Part shown: positions 43,641 through 51,371 of the stretch, piece by piece
Numbering within the stretch: the first letter of the stretch is position 1
Layout: the number at the start of each line of letters is the position of its first letter
From: Neorhizobium galegae bv. officinalis
GTDB taxonomy: Bacteria > Pseudomonadota > Alphaproteobacteria > Rhizobiales > Rhizobiaceae
Reading direction: 5' to 3'
Assembly (NCBI GenBank): GCA_000985875.1
Contig: CCRI01000001.1
Coordinates: 186,001-250,000, forward strand
DNA length: 64,000 nucleotides
Program-made: the position numbers and the translations under genes
Notes under the pieces: model-generated
The model's input: only the letters and a program-made list of their open reading frames with translations
The model's database searches: none
Told to the model about the DNA's origin: nothing

Positions 43641-44054
43641 CAACGACTGCCAACGGCGAGGGTTGTTCCGTTTGGGATCCCAAAATGTCGATTTTGTTCG
43701 CGGATAGCGGCAATCCTGGTCCCGTTAGTTTTTCCGCACTGCATCAATTATCACTATAAATTATGAAGGCGGCGTAATTCTAATGGTCCGTCGTGGCGCT
43801 TTTGGCGGTGAAGTCAAAATCGGGTATTGTATCCCAAAATCGGTTGCTCTATGAATTGTTTCGACCGGGAGGAGGCCTCGATTTCCGCCAAGCCGTCGAG
43901 GCGAGGTTCGAGAACCGGGCTTGTTAGGAGGAGATGGCGGGAGGAGACCGCTGGCCCTCATTTGCATGAGACATCTTGAGACAATGCATATCGTATCCCA
44001 ACCGGTTTCCGTGGGGCGCGGCATGCAGGAGAGAAACCGAGGGAAGGTAGGTAA
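43641..44054. promoter_or_regulatory. Control region of the LigM-like gene
   Basis: This 414-base gap has no convincing gene. It holds the perfect palindrome TTTGGGATCCCAAA at 43671-43684, TTGTATCCCAAAAT at 43827-43840 and TCGTATCCCAA at 43991-44001. The 14-mer at 43827 recurs exactly at 47403-47416. The three sites share the core ATCCCAA, so this looks like a cluster of binding sites for one regulator, most simply the GntR protein encoded upstream. Confidence 0.6.
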
Positions 44055-45461
44055 ATGGCTAAGAATCTCACCCAGATCCTGAACGAGAAGGGCAATACTG
44101 TCGAGATGCTGCGCAATTCGCGCATCGGCATGTATATCTATCCGGTCGTCGCGCCGGAGTTTTCGAACTGGCGCACCGAGCAGATGGCCTGGCGCCATTC
44201 GGCCGTCCTGTTCGATCAGTCCCACCACATGGACGAGCTGATCGTCGAAGGCCCGGATGCTTCCAAGTTCCTGGAAAGCCTTGCGATCAACAGCTTTGCC
44301 AATTTCGGCGTCGACCGCGCCAAGCACTACGTGCCGGTGACCCCTGCCGGTCATGTGATCGGCGACATGATCATCTTCCGGGAGCGTGATGACAAGTTCG
44401 TGCTCGTCGGCCGTGCGCCGACCGCCAACTGGCTGCGCTACAACGCGTCGCTCGGCAAGCATGACGTCAAGCTCACCCACGATCCGCGTTCGCCTTCGCG
44501 CCCGGACGGCAAGGAAGTCAATCGCGTTCACTACCGCTTCCAGATCCAGGGCCCGGACGCTCCGAAGATTTTTGAGAAGATGAATGGCGGCCCGATCCCC
44601 GACATTAAGTTCTTCCATGTCGACTGGATCAATATCGGCTCCAAGAAGGTCCAGGCCCTGCGCCACGGCATGGCCGGTGCTCCCGGTCTCGAAGTCTGGG
44701 GTCCCTATGCCGAGAAGGACGAGGTCCGCGAGATCATCGTCAAGGCCGCCAAGGATGCGGGCGTCGACCTCTATCTCGTCGGTGCGCGCGCCTATTCGAC
44801 CAACACGCTGGAATCCGGCTGGATTCCGTCGCCGCTGCCGGGCATCTATACCGGCGCCGAGCTGCAGGGTTATCGCGACTGGCTGACGGAAGACAGCTAC
44901 GAAGCGACCGGCTCGATCGGCGGCAGCCTCGTCTCCGATAATATCGAAGACTATTACGTCAATCCGTACGAGCTCGGTTACGGTATCTACATCAAGTTCG
45001 ACCACGACTTCGTCGGCCGCGAAGCGCTTGAGAAGATGAAGTCTCAGCCGCAGCGCAAGAAGGTCACCTTCGAGTGGAACGCGGAAGACGTGATGAAGGT
45101 CATCGCCTCGAACTTCGTGCCGGGCGGCGAGGCCTACAAGTGGATCGACCTGCCGCAGCCGAACTATGCGTCTTCGAGCGCCGACAAGATCATGCATGGC
45201 GACAAGGTCGTCGGCATGTCGATGTTCAACGGCTACAGCTATAACGAACGCTGCATGCTGTCGCTCGGCATCGTCGATGCCGACGTCCAGGAAGGCGACG
45301 TTCTGACGCTGATCTGGGGCGAGCCGAACGGCGGCACGGCCAAGACCTCGATCGAAAAGGGCCACAAGCAGGCCGAGATCCGCGTCCGCGTCTCGCCCAC
45401 CCCCTACGCGGCCGAAGCCCGTGAAAACTATGCCGAAAGCTGGCGCACCAAGAAGGTCTGA
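44055..45461 (+). CDS. Tetrahydrofolate-dependent aryl O-demethylase (LigM/DesA family)
   Basis: GcvT-fold methyltransferase of 468 residues, the length of Sphingobium LigM. LigM moves the methyl of vanillate or 3-O-methylgallate to tetrahydrofolate, leaving the catechol. As I remember LigM, the segments GNTVEMLRNS, YPVVAPEFSNWRTEQ, YVPVTPAGHVIGD, VGRAPTANWL and LRHGMAGAPGLE are shared almost word for word. The ATG at 44055 follows AGGGAAGGTAGG. A GntR gene precedes it and a strong terminator follows. Substrate could be vanillate, syringate or a related methoxybenzoate; nearby genes favour one derived from a mandelate. Confidence 0.88.
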   Translation: MAKNLTQILNEKGNTVEMLRNSRIGMYIYPVVAPEFSNWRTEQMAWRHSAVLFDQSHHMDELIVEGPDASKFLESLAINSFANFGVDRAKHYVPVTPAGHVIGDMIIFRERDDKFVLVGRAPTANWLRYNASLGKHDVKLTHDPRSPSRPDGKEVNRVHYRFQIQGPDAPKIFEKMNGGPIPDIKFFHVDWINIGSKKVQALRHGMAGAPGLEVWGPYAEKDEVREIIVKAAKDAGVDLYLVGARAYSTNTLESGWIPSPLPGIYTGAELQGYRDWLTEDSYEATGSIGGSLVSDNIEDYYVNPYELGYGIYIKFDHDFVGREALEKMKSQPQRKKVTFEWNAEDVMKVIASNFVPGGEAYKWIDLPQPNYASSSADKIMHGDKVVGMSMFNGYSYNERCMLSLGIVDADVQEGDVLTLIWGEPNGGTAKTSIEKGHKQAEIRVRVSPTPYAAEARENYAESWRTKKV

Positions 45462-45485
45462 TATCCTCCCGGGATATGACATGAT

Positions 45486-45510
45486 AACGGCGCTTTCGGG
45501 CGCCGTTTTT
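45486..45510 (+). terminator. Intrinsic terminator after the LigM-like gene
   Basis: AACGGCGC (45486-45493) pairs with GCGCCGTT (45500-45507) around a six-base loop, followed by T runs (45506-45510, and more at 45513-45516). Confidence 0.9.
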
Positions 45511-45545
45511 CGTTTTGGGGGGGAAGTGTGAAGCGCGGACCCATC

Positions 45546-45668
45546 CTCCCTCATTCCTGTGCTTGTCACAGGAATCCAGCCACCGCGCGTCTGCGCGGTG
45601 AAGAGAGTCCTTTGCGCTCAAAGACTTGAGCGCGCTGGATCCCTGTGACAAGCACAGGGATGAGGGAG
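45546..45668. repeat. Mosaic palindromic repeat with three hairpins
   Basis: Outer arms 45546-45579 and 45635-45668 pair at 32 of 34 positions. Inside are two further perfect hairpins: CACCGCGC-GTCT-GCGCGGTG (45581-45600) and GCGCTCAA-AGAC-TTGAGCGC (45614-45633). It lies between two convergent genes. The architecture is that of rhizobial intergenic mosaic elements, with a sequence different from copies A and B. Confidence 0.85.
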
Positions 45669-45688
45669 AGCAATGACATCGTCGCGTC

Positions 45689-47077
45689 TCACCCCGCATC
45701 CCCCATCTTGCCCGGGTTCATGATCCCCTGCGGATCGAGCGCCGCCTTGATCTTCTTCATCACGTCCACCGCCTTGCCGTGTTCCTTGCGCATGAACTTG
45801 AGCTTGGCGATACCGATTCCGTGTTCGCCGCTGGCCGTGCCGCCGACCTTCAGCGCCCGCTCGACGACGCGGTCGGCCATCTCGTCGGCTTCCCTGAGGT
45901 GATCCGGATTGTTAGGGTCGATCAGGTAGGCGGTGTGGAAATTGCCGTCGCCGACATGGCCAATGATCTGGCCCGTCAGCGACGAGGCGTCGATATCGGC
46001 ACGCGCCGCGACGATGCTTTCGGCAAGCCGCGAGATCGGCACGCAGATATCGCCGGTATAGAGCTCAAAGCCGGGAATGATCGCCTTGGTCGCCCAGTAG
46101 AGATCGTGGCGGGCCTGCCAGAGTTTGGCGCGTTCGTCTGCATCTGCGGTCCAGCGAAAGGAGATCGCGTCATGGCCCTTGGTGATCTCCTCGACGAGCT
46201 GTGCCTGTTCCTTCACCCAGGCCTCGGTGCCGTGGAATTCGAAGAACAGGGTGGGGGCGACCGGCAGGCCGAGCTTGGAATAATTGTTGGTCGAGGCGAT
46301 CGCCACCTCGTCCAGGAATTCGACGCGGGCGACCGGTATGCCATATTGCACCGCCTCGATCACCGCTTCGACGGCGTTGGCGACCGTCGGGAGGGAACAG
46401 ATGGCGGATGATATCGCCTCCGGGATCGGATGCAGGCGGACCGTCAATTCGGTGATGACGCCGAGCGTGCCTTCCGAGCCGACGAAGAGATGCGTGAGGT
46501 CGTAACCGGACGAGGATTTTCTGGCCCGCGAGCCGGTCTGGATGGCTTCGCCATCGGGTGTCACCACCCGGAGAGCCAGGACGTTTTCGCGCATCGTGCC
46601 GTAGCGGACCGAAGTGGTGCCGCTGCCGCGGGTCGAGGCCATGCCGCCGATCGAGGCATCGGCGCCGGGATCGACCGAAAACATCAGGCCGGTTTCGCGT
46701 AAGGCCACATTGAGCTGCTTGCGGGTGACGCCGGGCTGCACGACGGCCAGCAGATCCTCCGGCCGGATCTCGACGATCCTGTTCATTTCGCGGGTATCGA
46801 GCGAAATGCCGCCGCGGATCGGGATCGTATGGCCTTCCATCGAAGACCCCGCACCAAACGGAACGACGGGCACCCCATGCGCAGCACAGGCCGAGACGAT
46901 CGCCTGGACCTCTTCTTCGGTGCGCGGAAAGACGACGGCATCGGGCAGGTGGGGAGTGAGCCGCGACGTATCGTGGCTGTGATGCTCTCGGACGGAAGCC
47001 GAGGTCACCAGCCTGTCGCCGAGAATGCCCCTGAGTTCCGTAATTGCCTTCCCGACCGGCGTGACGAGATCATCCAT
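45689..47077 (-). CDS. FAD-linked 2-hydroxyacid dehydrogenase (GlcD / D-lactate dehydrogenase family)
   Basis: Flavoprotein of the VAO family, 462 residues. N-terminal FAD domain (about 40-215) with PFGAGSSMEGHT, VDPGADASIGGMASTRGSGT, RYGTMRENV and FVGSEGTLGVITE. The C-terminal domain carries HVGDGNFH and SGEHGIGIAKLKFM, which bind substrate and metal in LDHD-type enzymes. Such enzymes oxidise D-2-hydroxyacids to 2-oxoacids. Given the neighbouring benzoylformate decarboxylase, a mandelate-type substrate is plausible (inference); D-lactate or glycolate are alternatives. It is divergent from the TRAP operon, sharing its control region. Confidence 0.88.
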   Translation of the reverse strand: MDDLVTPVGKAITELRGILGDRLVTSASVREHHSHDTSRLTPHLPDAVVFPRTEEEVQAIVSACAAHGVPVVPFGAGSSMEGHTIPIRGGISLDTREMNRIVEIRPEDLLAVVQPGVTRKQLNVALRETGLMFSVDPGADASIGGMASTRGSGTTSVRYGTMRENVLALRVVTPDGEAIQTGSRARKSSSGYDLTHLFVGSEGTLGVITELTVRLHPIPEAISSAICSLPTVANAVEAVIEAVQYGIPVARVEFLDEVAIASTNNYSKLGLPVAPTLFFEFHGTEAWVKEQAQLVEEITKGHDAISFRWTADADERAKLWQARHDLYWATKAIIPGFELYTGDICVPISRLAESIVAARADIDASSLTGQIIGHVGDGNFHTAYLIDPNNPDHLREADEMADRVVERALKVGGTASGEHGIGIAKLKFMRKEHGKAVDVMKKIKAALDPQGIMNPGKMGDAG

Positions 47078-47525
47078 TTTCTTCCTCCCTGATGCTGCGA
47101 TGACGACCTGAATAACCGTGCCCGAGGCTCGATCCGGAGTACGGACCCAACAACAAGGGCCGAAAAGTCTCGGTAGGTCCCGGCGTCTCCGCGAACGGTT
47201 TTAGACGCCCCTACCGTATCCTAAGCGACCGGCCGACGGTTTCTCCTGGCTGAACATTCCTCCTTCAGATCAGTGTCCCCGCAAGCCCTGCTTTGTTGCC
47301 GCATTCATTCCCTGTGTATGCATGACGTGCTGCCGCGACATTCTAGACGGTTTGAACCTCGGTTGAAGTGCCTATCGGAAAAATCTCAGGAACCCTGACT
47401 TTTTGTATCCCAAAATGAAATGGAAGCTTGTCGTTTCAGTGCGGATGTGTTGAAATTCGAAGGCTTGGGTAGGCGATGTCGGGAGGACGGCGTCACCTTG
47501 GGAGACCGGGCACGGGAGGAAATCA
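47078..47525. promoter_or_regulatory. Divergent control region, dehydrogenase / TRAP operon
   Basis: About 450 bases without a convincing gene. TTGTATCCCAAAAT at 47403-47416 is identical to the site at 43827-43840 upstream of the LigM-like gene. It lies 110 bases before a small open frame that leads the TRAP operon and about 325 before the dehydrogenase start. No other strong structure is seen. Confidence 0.55.
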
Positions 47526-47705
47526 ATGTATACACAACTGGCCGGAACAGTTGCATCTGCCACCGACGTGGCGGGTTCGGTTTCGGCTGCGGAAATGACG
47601 CGCGGCCATGTCGCGGCCGACCTTTCGGCGGCCGTTTTTATGGGCGCCGCAATTGCGTCTCTTCACGGAATTTCCAACGACTTTGTCGATCCGCCTGGGA
47701 TTTAA
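47526..47705 (+). CDS. Small protein, 59 residues, leading the TRAP operon (unknown)
   Basis: I do not recognise this gene. The ATG at 47526 has GGGAGGA five bases upstream, a stronger ribosome site than many genes here, and the frame closes with TAA at 47703-47705. The product is alanine-rich and mildly hydrophobic (VAADLSAAVFMGAAIASLHG in the middle) without a clear signal or motif. It ends 87 bases before the TRAP receptor gene. It could be a true small protein, a leader peptide or chance. Confidence 0.4.
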   Translation: MYTQLAGTVASATDVAGSVSAAEMTRGHVAADLSAAVFMGAAIASLHGISNDFVDPPGI

Positions 47706-47792
47706 TTCTCCGGGTGGATTGACCGCGATATTCGCCGGCCAGAGCGGGGAGGGAGCCCCGCCGGCCTCTGATCTCAAAGGGAGGAGAAACAC

Positions 47793-48812
47793 ATGAAACT
47801 GAAGGCATTGCTCGCTTCGGCCTGCCTCGCGGCGCTGACTGCACCCGCTCACGCCGCCGACGTGGAACTGACATTGTCGCACTGGGTCCCCGCCACCCAT
47901 GCGCTGCAGCCGGGCGGGATGGAGCCCTGGGCGAAATCGATCAAGGAAGCGTCCGGCGGGCGCATCAACATCACCATATACCCCGCCTCCCAGCTCGGCG
48001 CCGCACCCGATCATTACGACATGGCGCGCGACGGGATCGTCGATATCGGCTTCATCAATCCGGGTTATCAGCCGGGGCGCTTCCCGATCATCGCGGCGGG
48101 CGAAATCCCCTTCCTGATCGCCAATGCCAAGGGCGGTTCGCGGGCGCTCGACGAATGGTATGGACAGTACGCCCAGAAGGAAATGAAGGACGTCTACGTC
48201 TGCATGGTGCATCTGCATGACCCGGGAACGCTGCACGGCGTCAAGGGACCGATCCAGGTTCCTGCCGACCTGAAGGGCAAGAACATCCGCCCAGCGCACG
48301 CGACCATGGCCCGCATGGTGAGCTCGCTCGGCGCCGCATCGGTGCAGGTGCCGGCGGGCGAAATGCGCGAACTGATCTCCAAGGGAGGTGCCGACATGAC
48401 CGCCTCGCCCTGGAACTCGATCTATACGTTCGGTCTGCAGGACGTGACCAAGCACCATCTCGACCTGCCGTTCTACGCCACGACCTTCGCCTTTGTCATG
48501 AACAAGGCCAAGATCGACGGGCTTTCGGCCGCCGACCGCAAGGTGATCGACGACCACTGCACGCCCGAATGGGCCGAGAAGATGGCCAGCAAATGGGCCG
48601 ATGCGGAAGCAGCCGGGCGCCAGAAGATGATCGATGCCGGTGGCCACACCCTCTACAAGCCGACCCCGGATGAGGTCGGCCTCTGGAAAAAGGCGACCGG
48701 TTCGCTGCAGGGCGAATGGGAGACTGCAGCCACCAAGGCCGGCATAGACGCCAAGGCGGCCTGGGCGAGCCTGCAAGAGACGCTCAAGAAATATGGCGCC
48801 GACGTGAAATAA
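47793..48812 (+). CDS. TRAP transporter solute receptor (DctP family)
   Basis: Periplasmic receptor, 339 residues, with signal MKLKALLASACLAALTAPAH ending near AHAADV. Family marks: LSHWVPATHALQPGGMEPW, LKGKNIRPAHATMARM with the substrate arginine, and WNSIYTFGLQDVTKHH. The ATG has GGGAGGAG upstream. Its operon continues with both permeases and a DUF3237 protein. Genes on both sides (2-oxoacid decarboxylase, hydroxyacid dehydrogenase, demethylase) point to an aromatic 2-hydroxy- or 2-oxoacid as ligand; this is inference. Confidence 0.93.
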   Translation: MKLKALLASACLAALTAPAHAADVELTLSHWVPATHALQPGGMEPWAKSIKEASGGRINITIYPASQLGAAPDHYDMARDGIVDIGFINPGYQPGRFPIIAAGEIPFLIANAKGGSRALDEWYGQYAQKEMKDVYVCMVHLHDPGTLHGVKGPIQVPADLKGKNIRPAHATMARMVSSLGAASVQVPAGEMRELISKGGADMTASPWNSIYTFGLQDVTKHHLDLPFYATTFAFVMNKAKIDGLSAADRKVIDDHCTPEWAEKMASKWADAEAAGRQKMIDAGGHTLYKPTPDEVGLWKKATGSLQGEWETAATKAGIDAKAAWASLQETLKKYGADVK

Positions 48813-48832
48813 TTGGTGCGGGACCATTCGCA

Positions 48833-48862
48833 GGCGGGTGCCCTCGCGGCGCCCGCCCTTTT
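48833..48862 (+). terminator. Attenuator hairpin after TRAP receptor gene
   Basis: GGCGGGTGCC (48833-48842) pairs with GGCGCCCGCC (48848-48857), one G-T pair, five-base loop, then CTTTT. It sits between the receptor and permease genes and should favour receptor synthesis. Confidence 0.6.
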
Positions 48863-48886
48863 CCATCCGTTCATCGAGTGCTGTCC

Positions 48887-49387
48887 ATGAACCGCTATCT
48901 GGAACGCTTCAGCGACGTGGTCGATCTTGTGGCAGGCATCCTGCTGGGGCTGTGTACCATCCTGATCGTCGCTTCCACCGTTGGCCGCTATGTCCTGGCG
49001 TGGCCGATCCCCGACTCCTTCGATATTTCGCGCTATCTCATCGGCGCCTGCATCATGTGGGGGCTGGCCTCGATCGGCTATCGCGGCGGGCATATCGCGG
49101 TCGACCTGCTCTACGAGCCGATGGGGCCGCGGGGGCGTCGCATCCTCAATTTCATCGCCTGGGCGCTGCTCCTCGCCTTCACGGCCATGCTCGCCTACAT
49201 GATGTTTTTCCGCCTCGCCAGCGCCTATCGGAGCAATGAAGCGACGTTCGATCTGCGCATCCCCGTCTGGCCATTGATCGGACTGATCTGGCTTGGCTGC
49301 GCATCGGCCGTCGTCACCACCGCGATCTCGCCTTTCGTTCGGCGCGAACCTGAAGATATCGATCCGCTTGAGGGCCATGGCGTATGA
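48887..49387 (+). CDS. TRAP transporter small permease (DctQ family)
   Basis: Four-helix membrane subunit, 166 residues. Hydrophobic stretches lie at about 12-34, 45-60, 82-105 and 125-148; DISRYLIGACIMWG and RGGHIAVDLL are family-typical. ATG 48887 is chosen because earlier in-frame codons run back into the attenuator hairpin and receptor gene. Its stop overlaps the large permease start (ATGA). Confidence 0.9.
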   Translation: MNRYLERFSDVVDLVAGILLGLCTILIVASTVGRYVLAWPIPDSFDISRYLIGACIMWGLASIGYRGGHIAVDLLYEPMGPRGRRILNFIAWALLLAFTAMLAYMMFFRLASAYRSNEATFDLRIPVWPLIGLIWLGCASAVVTTAISPFVRREPEDIDPLEGHGV

Positions 49388-50679
49388 ATACCGCTGATCT
49401 CGTCGCTATCGGCGGCTTTGTCGCCATGTTCGTGCTCATGGGCCTGCGCGTTCCGCTCGGGGTTTCGATGGGGCTGGTCGGCATATTCGGCTTTGCCGCC
49501 ATGCGCGGCATGTCGCCGGCGCTCAACCTGCTGACGACATCGCCGATCCGTGTCGTTACCGACTTCAACCTGACGCTCGTGCCGTTCTTCATCCTGATGG
49601 GGGCGTTTGCCACCAATTCCGGCATGTCGCGGGAATTGTTCAGGACCGGCAATGCCTGGCTCGGACAGTTCCGGGGAGGGCTCGCCCTCTCCACGATCGG
49701 CGCCTGCGCCGGGTTTGCGGCGATCTGCGGCAGTTCGATCGCGACCGCCGCGACCATGACCCGCATCGCGCTGCCTGAAATGCGCAAGGCGAAATACGCC
49801 GATGCCACCTCGACCGGCGTGATCGCCGCAGGCGGCACGCTCGGCATCCTGATCCCGCCTTCGGTGATCATGGTCGTCTACGCCTTTCTGACGGAGACGG
49901 ATGTCGCGCAGCTGCTGATGGCCGGCATCATCCCCGGCATCATGGCGACCTTCATGTACATGGCGACCGTGCTGATCGCCCATGGCAAGCGGTTGCCGCC
50001 CGGAAAGCCGTTCGAACTGAGGGAAGCTCTCGCATCGCTTCGGGACGTCTGGGCCGTCATGCTTCTTTTCATTTCGGTCATCGGGGTGATCTATCTCGGT
50101 ATCGCAACCGCGACGGAAGCGGCGGCGGTCGGGGCGTTGATGACCATGGTCATCGGCCTGCTGCGCGGCCGGCTAAACTATCGGTCGATCATGGCGAGCC
50201 TCGTGGAGTCGCTCCGGACGTCGGTTTCGCTGTTCAGCGTGCTGATCGGCGCCATCCTGTTCGGCTATTTCCTGGCGATCACCCAGTCGCCGCAGAAGCT
50301 GACGGCCCTGCTGGTCGGAATGGATCTCGGGCCATACGGAACATTGACGCTGATCCTGGTCATTTTCCTGATCGCAGGAGCCTTGATGGACGAGATGGCG
50401 ATGATCATCCTGCTCGTGCCGATCGTGTTCCCGGTCATCAGCCATCTTGGTTTCGACCCAGTCTGGTTCGGCATCATCATCGTCGTCGCCTGCCAGCTCG
50501 GCATGATCATGCCGCCCGTCGGCATCAATGTCTTCGTCATCAATTCGATTGCGAAGGACGTGAAGATCACCACGATCTACGGCGGCGTCATGCCTTTCAT
50601 TCTCAACGATATCATCCGGCTTTTCCTGCTGGTGGCGTTTCCGGTGATCTCGCTCTGGCTGCCGCAAACGATGAGATGA
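49384..50679 (+). CDS. TRAP transporter large permease (DctM family)
   Basis: Main channel subunit of the second TRAP system, 431 residues, about 12 helices. Seen: LVPFFILMGAFATNSGMSREL, the CGSSIATAATMTRIALP block, TLGILIPPSVIMVVYAF and MIMPPVGINVFVINSIAKD. Both ends overlap neighbours by four bases, so it is coupled to the small permease and to the DUF3237 gene downstream. Confidence 0.95.
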   Translation: MNTADLVAIGGFVAMFVLMGLRVPLGVSMGLVGIFGFAAMRGMSPALNLLTTSPIRVVTDFNLTLVPFFILMGAFATNSGMSRELFRTGNAWLGQFRGGLALSTIGACAGFAAICGSSIATAATMTRIALPEMRKAKYADATSTGVIAAGGTLGILIPPSVIMVVYAFLTETDVAQLLMAGIIPGIMATFMYMATVLIAHGKRLPPGKPFELREALASLRDVWAVMLLFISVIGVIYLGIATATEAAAVGALMTMVIGLLRGRLNYRSIMASLVESLRTSVSLFSVLIGAILFGYFLAITQSPQKLTALLVGMDLGPYGTLTLILVIFLIAGALMDEMAMIILLVPIVFPVISHLGFDPVWFGIIIVVACQLGMIMPPVGINVFVINSIAKDVKITTIYGGVMPFILNDIIRLFLLVAFPVISLWLPQTMR

Positions 50680-51143
50680 CGCACATGATCGCACCGAGCC
50701 TCAGGCCGCTTTGCGAAATCCGCGCCGAACTCGGCACGCCGATCGAAAAGGGCGGCGGTCCGGGCGGCCGCTGGCGGATCATCCCGATCATCGGCGGCGT
50801 GGTCGAAGGGGAGCGCCTTTCCGGGCGCGTCCTCAATCTCGGCGCGGACTGGCAAAGCGTCTATGACGCCGGTTACGCGGAACTCGACACGCGTTACGTG
50901 ATCGAGACCCATGACGGAGCGATGATCGACATCCGCAATTTCGGTTTCCGGCATGGACCGGCAGACGTGCTGGCGAAGCTGGCGGCCGGCGAGGCGGTCG
51001 ATCCGGCGCTCTATTACATGCGCACCACGCCGCGCCTGCAGACCGGCGATCCGCGCTATGGCTGGCTGAACCATACAATCTTCATCGGCACCGGCGAACG
51101 CATGGCAAGTGCCGTGCGTATCAGCGTTTTCGAAGTGCTCTGA
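50676..51143 (+). CDS. DUF3237 family protein
   Basis: Protein of 155 residues of the DUF3237 family (small beta-barrel, often beside aromatic or steroid catabolic genes; no established reaction). Seen: GGGPGGRWRIIPIIGGVVEG, LNLGADWQSVYDAGYAELDTRY, a stretch with IETHDGAMIDIRN, and YGWLNHTIFIGTGER. No signal peptide. Its ATG overlaps the TRAP permease stop, so it is made with the transporter and likely acts on the imported compound, for example as an isomerase, lactonase-like or binding protein. A terminator shared with the convergent fusion gene follows. Confidence 0.85.
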   Translation: MTHMIAPSLRPLCEIRAELGTPIEKGGGPGGRWRIIPIIGGVVEGERLSGRVLNLGADWQSVYDAGYAELDTRYVIETHDGAMIDIRNFGFRHGPADVLAKLAAGEAVDPALYYMRTTPRLQTGDPRYGWLNHTIFIGTGERMASAVRISVFEVL

Positions 51144-51200
51144 TCCACCAGCTAAGTTGGCTCCGGACCTTCTGAGAGATCAGAAGGTAGGCCACCTTGC

Positions 51201-51281
51201 CGTCATCCTCGGGCTCGACCCGAGGATCCAGCATCCGCAGTGCCAGGGGCGTGGATCCTCGGGTCGAGCCCGAGGATGACG
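51201..51281. repeat. Palindromic intergenic repeat, copy B
   Basis: Arms at 51201-51230 and 51252-51281 are perfect 30-base inverted repeats, differing from copy A (34082-34162) by one base per arm (a compensating C/G for T/A change) and in the central loop. The compensating change suggests that the structure itself is conserved. Confidence 0.85.
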
Positions 51282-51313
51282 ACGAGTGGGGAGCCAGCCC
51301 TGACCACAAATGG

Positions 51314-51348
51314 AAAGGCCGCCGGATCATGAACCCGGCGGCCTTTTT
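51314..51348. terminator. Bidirectional intrinsic terminator
   Basis: AAAGGCCGCCGG (51314-51325) pairs with CCGGCGGCCTTT (51335-51346) and is followed by T on the plus strand; the A run on the left provides T on the minus strand. It serves the DUF3237 operon and the convergent fusion gene, which ends at 51372. Confidence 0.85.
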
Positions 51349-51371
51349 GTTCACTATGAAACCAGCTGGCC

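Noticed and set aside
34082..51281. Repeats considered as a CRISPR array
   Set aside because: Only two copies 17 kb apart, each a large inverted repeat, with no spacers and no cas genes.
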